Shown: positions 7,072 through 16,213, counted from the stretch's first letter. The stretch: DNA of 64,000 nucleotides from UBA11872 sp965198285 (GCA_965198285.1 OZ240251.1:1364001-1428000), one strand, 5' to 3'. Numbers and translations are program-made. The notes: generated from the letters alone by a model not told the origin.

Positions 7072-9867
7072 ATGGCGACAGCGGTCGACGCTGTAACGCT
7101 CACCATTGACAGTCGCCAGATCACCGTGCCCGCCGGCACCTCAATCCTCGAGGCCGCCTCCGAGCTGGGCATCGACATCCCCACCCTCTGCTACCACCCC
7201 AACATCAAGGCGTCCGCCAACTGCCGGCTCTGCTTGGTGGAGCAGGCCGCCGACGCCGGCGCCCGCCCTCCCTCCGCCGACGCCTCCCTCACCGGCGAAA
7301 CCAAGCTCCTCTCCGCCTGCCGCGCCCTCGTCGAACCGGGCCAGACCCTCTTTACCGACAGCGAAGGCGTCCGCCGCTCCCGCAAGGGCTCCCTCAAGGC
7401 CCTCCTGTCCGGCGTCGACCTCAGCGAAGCCCCCGACCTCGCCACGCTCCTCACCGAATACAACGTCCAGCCCAACGGCCAGGCCTCCCGTGCCGACCTG
7501 CCCGTCATCGACGACAACCCCTACTACATCCGCGACTACGCCAAGTGCGTCATGTGCTGGCGCTGCGTGGATGTCTGCGGCGACGAGGTCCAGCTCACCT
7601 ACGCCATCGAGCCCGGCGAACGCGGCTTCCACGTCCGCATCTCCACGCACGAGTACGAAGGCATCATGGACACCACCTGCGTCTACTGCGGTAACTGCGT
7701 GCAGGTGTGCCCCTCGGGCGCCCTCAAGAGCCGCACCCAGTGGGAACTCGAACAGCAGGGCATCGTCGAAGATGACCGGGTCGTTGAGACGACTTGCTCC
7801 TTCTGCGGCGTCGGCTGCGGGCTGGAAGTCCACGTGCGCGACGGCCAGATCACCCACGCCATGTCCCCAGACGACCACCCCGTCAACCAGGGCTGGCTCT
7901 GCGTCAAGGGCCGCTTCGGCTGGGACTATGCCCAGAGCGATGACCGCCTCACCCATCCCCTCATCCGCACCGGCGAGCGCGGCGCCGGCCGCTGGCGCCG
8001 TGCCACCTGGGACGAAGCCCTCAACCACGTCGCCCGCCGTCTGACCGAAATCCGCGACACCCACGGCTCCGACGCCCTCGCCGTCTACGGTTCCTCCAAG
8101 TGCCTCAACGAGGACAACTACCTCCTCCAGAAATTCACCCGCGTCGTCCTCGGCACCAACAACATCGACAACTGCACCCGCCTCTGCCACGCCTCGTCGG
8201 TCGCCGCCCTAGGCCTCAGCATCGGCACCGGCGCCTTCACCAATTCGCTGGACGAGATCGCCGAAAACGACGTCATCTACGTCACCGGCTCCAACACCAC
8301 CGAAACCCACCCCATCACCGCCCTCAAGATGAAGGCCGCGGTTCGCAATGGCGCAAAGCTCATCGTGGCCGACCCCCGCGCCATCGAACTCACCCGCTGG
8401 GCCGACGTCCATCTCCAGTGCCGCACTGGCGCGGACGTGCCCATGTACAACGCCCTGCTCCACGTCATCATCCGCGACGGCCTCGTCAACGAAGAATTCG
8501 TCGCCAACCGCGTCAAGAACTTCCAGGCCGTCGCCGCCGCCGTCCAGCACTGGACCCCCGAACGCCAGGAAGCGCTCACCGGCATCCCCCCCGCCACCCT
8601 CGAACGCGCCGCCCACATCATCGGCAAAGCCGACAAGACCGCCTTCTACTGGGGCCTCGGCATCTCCGAGCACACCCACGGCACCGAGGCCTGCCTCACC
8701 CTCATCAACCTCGCCCTGGCCACCGGCAACGTCGGCCGCCGCGGCACCGGCCTCAACCCCCTACGCGGCCAGAACAACGTCCAGGGCACCAGCGATGTTG
8801 GCGCCATCCCCATGTACTTCACCGACTACCGCTCGGTGGAAGATGAAACCTTCCGCGGCTTCTTCGAAGAGCAATGGGGCGTGCAGTTGCCCGCCAAGCA
8901 GGGCCTCACGACCATCGAAATCGGCCAGGCCGCCGGCGCCGGCGACGTGCGCGGCATGTTCATCATGGGCGAAAACCCGCTCATGGCGGACCCCGACCTG
9001 CACGCCTCGCGTCGCCACTTCCGCCACCTCGACTTCCTGGTCGTCCAGGACATCTTCATGACCGAGACCGCCGAAATCGCGGACGTCGTCCTCCCCGCCT
9101 CCAGCTGGGCCGAAAAAGATGGCACCTACACCAACACCGACCGACGCGTGCAGCGCGTACGTCCGGTCTTGCCCCTGCCCGGCGAAGCCCGCGAAGACTG
9201 GACCATCATCGCCGACCTCGCGCGCCGCATGGGCCGCGACCTTGGCCTCAACAGCCCGTCCGAGATTTTCGACGAAATCGCCCGCGTCACCCCCAGCCAC
9301 GCCGGCCTCAGTCATAAGCGCCTCGACCGCGAAGGCGGCCTGCGCTGGCCCTGCCTCACCCCCGACGACCCCGGCGCACTCTGGCTGTTCGGCGACCGCT
9401 TCCCCACCGCCGACGGCAAAGCCACCATGCACGCCGTGCACTGGCGCGAGAACGTGGAAATCCCCGACAGAAACTACCCGTTCATCTTCAACACCGGCCG
9501 CGTGCTCTACCACTGGCACACCGGCGCCATGACCCGCCGCTCGCGCCTCGACGACGCCTACCCCGAACCCCTCATCGAAGTCTCCCCCGAAGACGCCGAC
9601 CGCCTGGGCATCCCCAAGAGCGGCCTCGTGCGCGTCAGCACCCGGCGCGGCGCCGTGGAAGCCCGCGCCTGGATCACCCGCCGCGTCGCCCCCGGCACCG
9701 TCTACATGAGCTGGCACTTCGCCGAAGCCGCCGCCAACCTCCTCACCATCAACGTCCTCGACCCCATCTCCAAAATCCCCGAGTACAAAATCTGCGCCTG
9801 CCGCATCGAACCCCTCGAAACCCGCGCCAGCCGCCAATCCCGCTCCCTCACCAGCGCCCAGGCGTAG
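7072..9867 (+). CDS. Formate dehydrogenase catalytic subunit, molybdopterin type, cysteine form
   Basis: 931 residues. An N-terminal [2Fe-2S] ferredoxin-like domain has Cys40, Cys51 and Cys54, with a further Cys near 82. Two [4Fe-4S] motifs follow (CVMCWRCVDVC near 159 and CVYCGNCVQVC near 202). A Mo/W-bis-MGD oxidoreductase domain starts with TTCSFCGVGC near 241. The residue aligned with the active-site Sec/Cys is Cys372 in RLCHASSV, so this is a Cys enzyme. The layout is that of cytosolic NAD-linked formate dehydrogenase alpha subunits, which normally pair with NuoE/NuoF-like subunits. None of these, and no FdhD, is adjacent. It probably stands alone or draws on partners encoded elsewhere. 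Codon use is strongly GC-biased, matching its neighbours. Confidence 0.93.
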   Translation: MATAVDAVTLTIDSRQITVPAGTSILEAASELGIDIPTLCYHPNIKASANCRLCLVEQAADAGARPPSADASLTGETKLLSACRALVEPGQTLFTDSEGVRRSRKGSLKALLSGVDLSEAPDLATLLTEYNVQPNGQASRADLPVIDDNPYYIRDYAKCVMCWRCVDVCGDEVQLTYAIEPGERGFHVRISTHEYEGIMDTTCVYCGNCVQVCPSGALKSRTQWELEQQGIVEDDRVVETTCSFCGVGCGLEVHVRDGQITHAMSPDDHPVNQGWLCVKGRFGWDYAQSDDRLTHPLIRTGERGAGRWRRATWDEALNHVARRLTEIRDTHGSDALAVYGSSKCLNEDNYLLQKFTRVVLGTNNIDNCTRLCHASSVAALGLSIGTGAFTNSLDEIAENDVIYVTGSNTTETHPITALKMKAAVRNGAKLIVADPRAIELTRWADVHLQCRTGADVPMYNALLHVIIRDGLVNEEFVANRVKNFQAVAAAVQHWTPERQEALTGIPPATLERAAHIIGKADKTAFYWGLGISEHTHGTEACLTLINLALATGNVGRRGTGLNPLRGQNNVQGTSDVGAIPMYFTDYRSVEDETFRGFFEEQWGVQLPAKQGLTTIEIGQAAGAGDVRGMFIMGENPLMADPDLHASRRHFRHLDFLVVQDIFMTETAEIADVVLPASSWAEKDGTYTNTDRRVQRVRPVLPLPGEAREDWTIIADLARRMGRDLGLNSPSEIFDEIARVTPSHAGLSHKRLDREGGLRWPCLTPDDPGALWLFGDRFPTADGKATMHAVHWRENVEIPDRNYPFIFNTGRVLYHWHTGAMTRRSRLDDAYPEPLIEVSPEDADRLGIPKSGLVRVSTRRGAVEARAWITRRVAPGTVYMSWHFAEAAANLLTINVLDPISKIPEYKICACRIEPLETRASRQSRSLTSAQA

Positions 9868-9936
9868 TCGGCCGACAGTCGCTGGGAGCCGTCCAGGAGC
9901 GGCGGTGATTGCGCTGGAGAGCGCTAGAACGCCTGC

Positions 9937-10242
9937 ATGGTGGTGACCTTCGACACTCTCAAAGCGGCCCGGCGCCTGCAAGACGAAGCCGGCTTCGACG
10001 AGAAGCAGGCTTCGGTTCTCGTTTCCACGTTCGCCGAGGGCATCAGCGAGAACCTGGCCACCAAGACCGATCTCGCTGTCCTCCGCTCTGACCTGAAGGA
10101 AGCTGAGGCACGGCTGCGCGCCGAGATGCGCGAACTCGAACAGCGGGTGTACGTGCGCATGGGCGCCATGATCAGCGGCCTTGCCGTTTTCCTCACGGCC
10201 GTCATCGGCATCGCCACCGCAATTCTGTTGGCCAACCTCTAA
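9937..10242 (+). CDS. DUF1640/CCDC90-like coiled-coil protein with C-terminal membrane anchor
   Basis: 101 residues. The N-terminus FDTLKAARRLQDEAGFDEKQ and the following alpha-helical ATKTDLAVLRSDLKEAEARL fit the DUF1640 (CCDC90-like) pattern. A coiled coil runs from about residue 45 to 75, and a final hydrophobic helix (GLAVFLTAVIGIATAILLAN) would anchor it in the membrane. Function in bacteria is not established. It converges on the secreted-protein gene at 10263. It is one of eight small membrane-anchored coiled-coil genes in this window. Confidence 0.8.
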   Translation: MVVTFDTLKAARRLQDEAGFDEKQASVLVSTFAEGISENLATKTDLAVLRSDLKEAEARLRAEMRELEQRVYVRMGAMISGLAVFLTAVIGIATAILLANL

Positions 10243-10262
10243 CCCACCACCCGCCCGTCGAC

Positions 10263-12200
10263 CTACGCCGAAATCTCGCAGCGCGCAACCTCCTGCCCGT
10301 CAAAAGGATTCGCCGGATACAGGTCGTGCAGCGTCGGTACGCGGGTCCAGACATCCAGGCGGCGACCGTCAAACGTCAGATACAAATCGCGCTCAGCGCC
10401 CGCATCACTCACCACAAAGACCGAGCGCCCTGAGCTGACGGTTTGGGCGCCGTTCGTGACTGCGCCGTCACCCACAGCGCCGACCGGCTGCGCGACCCAG
10501 CGGGTGCCGTACCGGTGCACGAACCAGAACTCGTTCACCGGCGGACCAATCGTCCGCGTGCTGTGGCGGGCCAGGGACACGACCGCCTCCATCGCGCCGT
10601 CGCTGTTCAGGTCGGCCACCGCCGCCCGGCGCACATCCATCCCGCGGGACGACAGCCGGCTGACGATCGCGGCCTCCGAGAGCTCGCTGGCCCCTAGTCC
10701 GCGCAGCCCAATCTCCAGCGCCTTTCCCAGTGCCAGCACCAGCCCCGGCGCCATGGGGAACTCGATTGAACCGTAGGCGCCGGGGGGCGGCTCGCTCGCG
10801 AGGTCCAGCGTCTGCAGCGCCACAAACGCCCGCATGGGATCTGGCGTCACCACTGCCTCCTGCATCGTTCGAGCGATCAGGCCAATGGTGCCCCCGCGTT
10901 CGATCGCTGCGTGCAGCCTCGCAGGGTCGAAGGCCTGGATCCGGAGCAGCGACATCTGAGCCAGGCGCAGATGCGCCAGGCCCTCCCAGTCCGGCTGAGG
11001 ACCAATCTGGCCCTCGTCGATGACAGGCCTCTCGATCACGGCCCGATACGCCGCCTCGGCGTCCTCGTACCGACCCGCCCAAAACGCCGCCTCGCCGCGA
11101 TTGATCTGATCGTGTCGTGACACCGGCGAATCGAGACGTCGCGCCACCTCGTGAAACTGCTTTCCGTCCCAGCCAAACGTCCGCCGCAGTCCCGGATGCG
11201 GGAGCAGCGGCGCGTCGAAGTGACCCAGCGCTGGGCACACCGTCTCGATCTCGACCGGCGAGGTCGCAGCGCGCAGCTCCCACCCCGCCGGCCCGGACCC
11301 AAACACCACCGCCACGTCAAAGGCCCGTCGCGGTGTCCCGTCGTCCCATGTGTACACACGCACGTCCTCGGTTTGGGTGGTCGCGCCGGGCGTCGTGCTC
11401 ACCAGCAGCACGTCCGCGACGCCGTCGGCGGTCAGATCGGCTGTCGAGCGCACAAGGGTCATGTTGCGCGCCGTCGCAGCTGTCGCACCCACGGGAAACG
11501 CATGGGCCATGAATCCCGCCTCGCCCTGATCGAACCAGGCCGGCGGCACGCCGATGAAGTGCCAGGCGGCGATCAGTTCGTTCTGGCCATCGCCGTCCAC
11601 GTCCGCGGCGGCAATCCGTGCCCCTTGCGGCGCCAGGTCGTAAACCAGCGGCGGCAGTTGACCAATGGAGACGTCCAATCGCGACGCGGCCGCGGGATCC
11701 GGCCCGTAGCGCTCCAGGAACGCCAATGCCGCCGCTTCCAGCAGGACCCGCAGGTCCGGACCGGCGCGAAGCGCCGCCGGCGATCCCGTCACGCTCTCGA
11801 TTAGGTTGGCGGCTTCCCGAAGCCGCGCGTTCACGGCCTCGTCGTCCAGCGGCTCCAGTGGCGGCGTGGGTGTTGCGCTAGGTGTCGCGGTAGCAGTTAC
11901 AACTGGCTCTGCGGCCGCTGGCCGGGGACCGTCTTGGACGGGTGCGCGAGCCGTCGGTGCCGGCGTCCCGGTTTGCACACGCACTGCCGGTTCCGCCACG
12001 GCGGAAGTCGGACTCGGTGGCGCCTCCTGCGCGGCCTCCATCACCGCCACCTCCATCGCCGACGGCGTGGCAATCAGCGGTTCGGGCGATTCCTCACAGG
12101 CGGCCTGGGCCAAACCCAGCAGCGCCGTCCCGGCGCACAGCAGCACGATGCGCCGCAACGCGCGGACGGCATGCGCGGCCAAAGAGTCGTCCTTGGACAT
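10263..12200 (-). CDS. Exported protein with FG-GAP/VCBS-like repeats
   Basis: About 645 residues from the ATG at 12200, chosen because it places a signal peptide (RIVLLCAGTALLGLAQAAC) near the N-terminus. The Cys after AQAA could be lipidated, though the lipobox is imperfect. A Pro/Thr/Ala-rich linker follows. Three DxDxDG-like calcium-binding motifs are visible: AAADVDGDGQNE, SADLTADGVAD and AVADLNSDGAME. They are typical of FG-GAP or VCBS beta-propeller repeats. A TPR-like helical pair (RGEAAFWAGRYEDAEAAYRA) lies in the middle. It is probably surface-exposed; the role is unknown. It is transcribed away from the enolase-superfamily gene at 12332. Confidence 0.75.
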   Translation of the reverse strand: MSKDDSLAAHAVRALRRIVLLCAGTALLGLAQAACEESPEPLIATPSAMEVAVMEAAQEAPPSPTSAVAEPAVRVQTGTPAPTARAPVQDGPRPAAAEPVVTATATPSATPTPPLEPLDDEAVNARLREAANLIESVTGSPAALRAGPDLRVLLEAAALAFLERYGPDPAAASRLDVSIGQLPPLVYDLAPQGARIAAADVDGDGQNELIAAWHFIGVPPAWFDQGEAGFMAHAFPVGATAATARNMTLVRSTADLTADGVADVLLVSTTPGATTQTEDVRVYTWDDGTPRRAFDVAVVFGSGPAGWELRAATSPVEIETVCPALGHFDAPLLPHPGLRRTFGWDGKQFHEVARRLDSPVSRHDQINRGEAAFWAGRYEDAEAAYRAVIERPVIDEGQIGPQPDWEGLAHLRLAQMSLLRIQAFDPARLHAAIERGGTIGLIARTMQEAVVTPDPMRAFVALQTLDLASEPPPGAYGSIEFPMAPGLVLALGKALEIGLRGLGASELSEAAIVSRLSSRGMDVRRAAVADLNSDGAMEAVVSLARHSTRTIGPPVNEFWFVHRYGTRWVAQPVGAVGDGAVTNGAQTVSSGRSVFVVSDAGAERDLYLTFDGRRLDVWTRVPTLHDLYPANPFDGQEVARCEISA

Positions 12201-12331
12201 AGCGTCATCGTACGCGTCCGGTTGCGTCCGCCCCTTCTGGCGGCCACCATGCGCCCAAGCCAAAGAGCGGGCCGTTCCAAGGCGGCCCCCAGCCAGGGCC
12301 GTCAGCGCCCTCAGCCGTGACGGAGTGCCGA

Positions 12332-13456
12332 ATGCGTATCGACCGCCTCGACATCTACCACGTCAGCATGCCCCTCATCTATCCCTGGCGAACCGCCTAC
12401 GGCGAAGACCACGCCATCGACTCCGTCCTCGTCAAGGCCTCCTCCGGCGACGTAACTGCCTGGTCCGAGGCCACACCCTTCCGCGCCCCCCACTACGTCC
12501 CCGAGTCCGCCGGCTCCGTCTACCACCTCGTCAGCGAAATCTTCGGCCCCCTCGTCGTTGGCCGCGACTTCGACACCGCCGCCGACCTTGACGCCCGCCT
12601 GGCCCCCTTCAAGGGCAACGGCTTCGCCAAGGCCGCCGTCGAGCTGCTCTGGTGGACCCTCGAAACCAAGCGCACCGGCACCCCCCTGCACACCCTGGTC
12701 GGCGGTTCCGACGCCGATGTCATCGCCGGCGCCGACTTCGGCATCCTCGACTCCTTCGACGACCTGCTCGCCGACATTCAGAAAGCCGTCGACGCCGGCT
12801 TCCCCCGTATCAAGCTCAAGGCCCGCCCCGGCTGGGATGTCGAGATGCTGCGCGCCGTCCGCGGCTCCTTCCCCGACACCATCCTCCACATCGACTGCAA
12901 CGCCGGTTACACGCTCGACGACCTGGACACCTTCAAGACCATCGACCAGTTTCGCCTCGCCTTCCTCGAACAGCCCCTGCAGTGGGACGACGTCGTCGAC
13001 CACGCCGAACTCTCACGCCAGATCGAGACGCCCGTCTGCCTCGACGAGTCCGCCCGCGAACTGCGCACCATCCAGCAGGCCCTGGAAATCAACGCCTGCC
13101 AGTACGTCAACATCAAGCCCGGCCGCTCCGGCGGCTTCACCAGGTCCATCAAGATCCACGACATGTGCCGCGACCACGGCGTGCCCGTCTGGATCGGTGG
13201 CATGCTCGAAAGTTCCGTCGGCGCCGCCCTCTGCATCGAGCTCGCCACCCTCCCCAACTTCACCTACCCCGGCGACCTCTTCCCCTCCTCCAAGTTCTAC
13301 ATCCAGGACTTGGCTGCACCCGCCCTCGAACTCACCGACAACCTCACCTTCACCCCCCTCACCACCCTCCCCGAACCCGTCCCCGAACGCCTAACCGCCA
13401 TGACCATCAAATCCACCACCCTCACCCAATCCGACGCCCTCCCCGACCACAAATGA
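12332..13456 (+). CDS. Enolase-superfamily enzyme, o-succinylbenzoate synthase / N-acylamino acid racemase type
   Basis: 374 residues with an N-terminal capping domain and a (beta/alpha)7-beta barrel. Active-site features of the MLE/OSBS/NSAR subgroup are all visible: KxK (IKLKA), metal ligands Asp (HIDCNAG), Glu (LEQPL) and Asp (CLDES), and the second-face Lys (NIKPGR). The GGMLESSVG segment closes the barrel. Family members catalyse o-succinylbenzoate synthesis, racemise N-acyl amino acids, or do both. No menaquinone genes are nearby, so a racemase or other catabolic role is at least as likely. The ATG at 12332 fits family N-termini better than a GTG 15 bases upstream. Confidence 0.9.
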   Translation: MRIDRLDIYHVSMPLIYPWRTAYGEDHAIDSVLVKASSGDVTAWSEATPFRAPHYVPESAGSVYHLVSEIFGPLVVGRDFDTAADLDARLAPFKGNGFAKAAVELLWWTLETKRTGTPLHTLVGGSDADVIAGADFGILDSFDDLLADIQKAVDAGFPRIKLKARPGWDVEMLRAVRGSFPDTILHIDCNAGYTLDDLDTFKTIDQFRLAFLEQPLQWDDVVDHAELSRQIETPVCLDESARELRTIQQALEINACQYVNIKPGRSGGFTRSIKIHDMCRDHGVPVWIGGMLESSVGAALCIELATLPNFTYPGDLFPSSKFYIQDLAAPALELTDNLTFTPLTTLPEPVPERLTAMTIKSTTLTQSDALPDHK

Positions 13457-13872
13457 CCCGCCAATAAACCAACGTGGCCCACCCCCGTTCGTGGTGAGCC
13501 GGTCCGCCGTCTTCGGCGGGTCGTGTCGAACCACACTCCCAAGCAACCAACCCGCCCAGGCCATCCCCATCCCGTCATCCCGGCGTCTTCAGCCGGGACC
13601 CAGCGGCTCGTGGCCCAGGCTGCGCGCAGCCTGGGACCCGCGCTAGATCGTGCCCACTCCCCCGTCGCTCCGGCCCAGGGTCCCGCGCGGGCGGCGTCTC
13701 AGACCCGCCCGTCTTCCGCGCAACACCCATCCCCGGCCCTCACCGTTCCTGGTGAGCCGGCCAACAACAGGTCGCCATACCAACTACCGACATCAAATGC
13801 CCCCCGCCAGTCGTTCGGTCTGCTAGACGGGCCTGCCTTACCCGCCATAGGATTCGTGTAAGGAGGCCTCTC
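13457..13872. other. Repeat-bearing intergenic region
   Basis: About 415 bp without a convincing gene. It holds two degenerate copies of a dispersed motif of the form CCGTTCNTGGTGAGCC (near 13487 and 13743), a hairpin CCGCCG-TCTT-CGGCGG (13504-13519), and a segment of the type CCCGTCATCCCGGCG (near 13573). Related pieces recur near 20140, 37880, 39930 and 39995. These are low-complexity dispersed repeats rather than coding sequence. Confidence 0.5.
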
Positions 13873-14118
13873 ATGCTGGTGAAGATTACGTCCAAGCGCC
13901 AGGTCACCTTCCCCAAGCGCGTGCTGGACGCCCTGGGCGTTGGCCCCGGCGACCGGCTCGAACTACTGGAGGGTCCCGAGGGATACACCCTGAAGCCAAG
14001 GCGAATCGACCACTCCAAGCTCGGGACCTTGCGCGACGTGATCGACCCGAGCATCGAGCCGCTGGACATCCGCAAGTTCCGGGACGAAGCATATGACCCG
14101 GTCAAATATCGGGATTGA
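13873..14118 (+). CDS. AbrB/MazE-type antitoxin
   Basis: 81 residues with an N-terminal swapped-hairpin AbrB DNA-binding domain (MLVKITSKRQVTFPKRVLDA, GVGPGDRLEL). The acidic, extended C-terminus is the usual toxin-wrapping segment. A strong ribosome binding site (AAGGAGG) lies 9-10 bases upstream. The 3' end overlaps the start of the PIN-domain toxin frame by 26 nt. That toxin is truncated, so this antitoxin is probably a relic or still acts as a repressor of its own promoter. Confidence 0.85.
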   Translation: MLVKITSKRQVTFPKRVLDALGVGPGDRLELLEGPEGYTLKPRRIDHSKLGTLRDVIDPSIEPLDIRKFRDEAYDPVKYRD

Positions 14119-14407
14119 TACCTCCGTGCTCGTCCGGCTGGTCACCGGCCAGCCCCCTGACCTCTTCACGCTCTGTGTCGAAAGGCTCAGCGCCCTCTCG
14201 GCAGCGGACGCCGAGATATTCGCGTCCAATCAGGTGATTGGGGAGGCCTACGTCGCCCTGCAACACCACTATGGCGTCTCGAAGGAGGACGCCCGCGCCG
14301 GGCTTCACACCACCCTCACCAGCGGCCTGGTCGCCCCGCTCAACGGACGCGCCGGTTCAGTTTCGCCGCTTCGTCCTCGCCTGTTACGACGCCCGCGTCC
14401 CGAGTAA
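14093..14407 (+). pseudogene. Truncated VapC-type PIN-domain toxin
   Basis: The first 80 or so residues are a normal PIN domain start, with the first catalytic Asp (IGIDTSVLVRL) and the conserved Glu (VIGEAYVAL). After GLVAPLNG the frame runs into unrelated Arg/Pro-rich sequence and stops. The last third of the domain, including the distal acidic residues, is missing. DNA from about 14345 onward belongs to a methyltransferase remnant in another frame. A deletion has therefore joined the two genes, and the toxin is very probably inactive. Confidence 0.8.
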
Positions 14408-15065
14408 CGACAAGGGCATACACGGCTACAAAGGCGCGCGTGCACAAGTTCCAGTCTGGGTTGGGCAACCGGATCTGAAGGCTCGCGTGACCGCAACTGA
14501 GGTCAACGACTTCGCCCAGGCGATCTTCCGCCTGCCCCGCTATCACGACGAAGAAGGGCTGCGCGACGGCGTGATGCTGGCCTGGGGATTCGCTCCCGAT
14601 GCGGCCAGGGCATCCGCTGAAGTGCGAGAGCGCGAGCGTCTCGCCCTTGCCTTCGTACGTCTGGAACAGGTGCGGATCGACTCCACGGCCTTCCGCTCGC
14701 ACATCGAATCCAAATCCACCGAACGCGGCGACTACTCCCAGTTCCTCACCTTCGTCCAGCCGCCCGACGTGTCGGTGGCTTGGCGGCGCATACAGGCGCG
14801 GCAATACGAGTTCGATGCCGGCGACACGCAGCCCTACAACCCCGGTGCCTCGATTATCAATGTGCAATGGGATTTCAACTACCGGCCGCCGACCTTCCGC
14901 GCCGCCCGTGGCGAGTGGTTCCACCGCCGCAAAGGACGCAACCCGTCCCCGGTGCTCGACGCCCAGCACGCCTTCCTCCGCACCGGCGCGTTCACCCTGG
15001 CCTGCAAGGTCCAGGACGACAAGGGCGGCGAGGGCATGTGGACATGCCGCATTGAGGTCGAATGA
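14345..15065 (+). pseudogene. C-terminal remnant of a type III-like DNA methyltransferase (Mod)
   Basis: An open frame of about 240 residues beginning near FRRFVLACYDARVPSNDKG. It contains HGYKGARAQVPVWVGQPD, of the kind found in the C-terminal half of type III-like Mod proteins. The catalytic FxGxG and DPPY motifs are absent because the 5' part is deleted. No start codon or ribosome binding site belongs to it, and upstream it runs into the truncated VapC gene. The Res gene remnants at 16214-17354 support the reading as a type III restriction-modification locus. The Mod assignment rests on context and one loosely recognised segment. Confidence 0.6.
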
Positions 15066-15138
15066 CCGAGCCGCGCACGGTACGGAGGCAAGCCTCGTTT
15101 GGACGCCGTGCCATAATCTTTATGTGACAGATTCGGGC

Positions 15139-15160
15139 GGTGCTCGGCACGCCGAGTACC
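15139..15160. promoter_or_regulatory. Inverted repeat upstream of the Panacea TA pair
   Basis: Arms GGTGCTCGGC and GCCGAGTACC are separated by AC, with one mismatch in 10 bp. The repeat lies 31 bases before the antitoxin ATG, between a weak promoter-like stretch (TTGGAC at about 15107 and TATGTG at 15121) and the ribosome binding site. The position suits an autoregulatory operator or a leader hairpin. Inference from symmetry and position only. Confidence 0.45.
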
Positions 15161-15191
15161 AATGGATAGTCCTTCTGAAGGAAGGAAAACG

Positions 15192-15635
15192 ATGGCCAGC
15201 GCGGCGGACGTAGCGGCATACGTGCTCGAGGGACATGGGCCGATGACCGCAATGAAGCTGCACAAGCTGCTCTACTACGCCCAGGCGTGGCACCTGGTGT
15301 GGGACGATGCGCCCTTGTTCGAGGAGCGTATCGAGGCGTGGGCCAATGGCCCGGTCGTGCCCGCCATTTACCAGCAGCATCGGGGCCGCTTCAAACTTGA
15401 TAGCTGGGATGGCGACGCCGCAAACCTGGCGCCCAACGAGGCCGAGTCGGTTGACGTCGTGCTGGAGGATTACGGGCACATGAGCGCTCATGATCTCAGC
15501 ACGTTGACCCACCTGGAGGCCCCGTGGCGCGATGCGCGCGGCGACCTGCCCCAGGGCGAACCGTCAACGGCGGAGATTACGGCCGCCGCGATGTTCGAGT
15601 ACTACGACGGGCTGCTCAGCGAAGTCGAGGTCTAG
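15192..15635 (+). CDS. Panacea-domain (DUF4065) antitoxin
   Basis: 147 residues. The core is the Panacea/GepA domain: an N-terminal helix (AADVAAYVLE), then MTAMKLHKLLYYAQAWHLVW, then the signature EAWANGPVVPAIYQQHRG. This domain acts as a versatile antitoxin that pairs with many unrelated toxins. The ATG at 15192 is preceded by GAAGGAAAACG, a good ribosome binding site, so an earlier in-frame ATG at 15162 is unlikely. The partner gene starts 11 bases downstream. The pair looks complete, in contrast to the broken restriction genes on both sides. Confidence 0.9.
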   Translation: MASAADVAAYVLEGHGPMTAMKLHKLLYYAQAWHLVWDDAPLFEERIEAWANGPVVPAIYQQHRGRFKLDSWDGDAANLAPNEAESVDVVLEDYGHMSAHDLSTLTHLEAPWRDARGDLPQGEPSTAEITAAAMFEYYDGLLSEVEV

Positions 15636-15646
15636 CGGCCGAGAGG

Positions 15647-16126
15647 ATGGCGAAAGGCCGACGCCGCAAGCAGACGCGCAAGGGGAAACGGCAGCAGGGA
15701 CACCTGGAACAGCAGACGAAGCGTCGCACCGCAATTGCGACGGCGAAACCCGACTGGAAGTCGGAGTTTCCTCGCTGGTCCTTCCGGATTCTGGCGGTCA
15801 GAGGCCCCTATAGCTGGGATCAAGCGTCACCCGGCGATCTCAAGGCTGTTGCGGCGCGGCTTGGACACTTTGAAGCCATGAGGTGGGGCGAAGTCGTGAC
15901 CCTGCCCGGCAATCCGAACCATCTCGTGAGCGTGGATGACCTCGGCAAGGAAGCGCGGCAGGAGTTCGAGCGCATCTTCCACGCGCAAGACCAGGTCGAT
16001 GAACTCATGTCGCTTCGAGTGGACGCCAGGAAACGGGTCTGGGGCCGTCTCGACCACGACACGCCGGCGCTGCAAATCCTATGGTGGGACCCGGAGCACA
16101 AGGTGTGCCCCTCGATAAAGAAATGA
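15647..16126 (+). CDS. Putative toxin partner of the Panacea antitoxin
   Basis: 159 residues with a very basic N-terminus (KGRRRKQTRKGKRQ). A compact C-terminal domain ends RVWGRLDHDTPALQILWWDP followed by EHKVCPS. The pattern of a basic strand, an L-W-x-D-P-x-H motif and a short tail recalls small toxin proteins encoded next to Panacea antitoxins, and loosely the RelE-like ribonuclease fold. No catalytic assignment is safe. The ATG at 15647 lies 11 bases after the antitoxin stop, and the purine-rich GAGAGG could serve as ribosome binding site. Confidence 0.65.
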   Translation: MAKGRRRKQTRKGKRQQGHLEQQTKRRTAIATAKPDWKSEFPRWSFRILAVRGPYSWDQASPGDLKAVAARLGHFEAMRWGEVVTLPGNPNHLVSVDDLGKEARQEFERIFHAQDQVDELMSLRVDARKRVWGRLDHDTPALQILWWDPEHKVCPSIKK

Positions 16127-16213
16127 CTGAACTCCTGGCAAAAAACGCCCGGCGACTGGCTGTCGCGGGCATAGGCGTGTGGCGGGAAGCGGGTCGGCGC
16201 GGGATGAGCCGTC

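Noticed and set aside
7141..8190. Long minus-strand open frame of 349 codons opposite the formate dehydrogenase gene
   Set aside because: A shadow of strongly GC3-biased coding. The translation is a Val/Ala/Gly/Asp mixture with no domain, and the plus strand carries clear Fe-S motifs.
8761..9981. Minus-strand frame of 406 codons at the 3' end of the formate dehydrogenase gene
   Set aside because: Same composition effect; no ribosome binding site and no recognisable fold.
13504..13519. Rho-independent terminator after the enolase-superfamily gene
   Set aside because: The hairpin CCGCCG-TCTT-CGGCGG has no following T tract.
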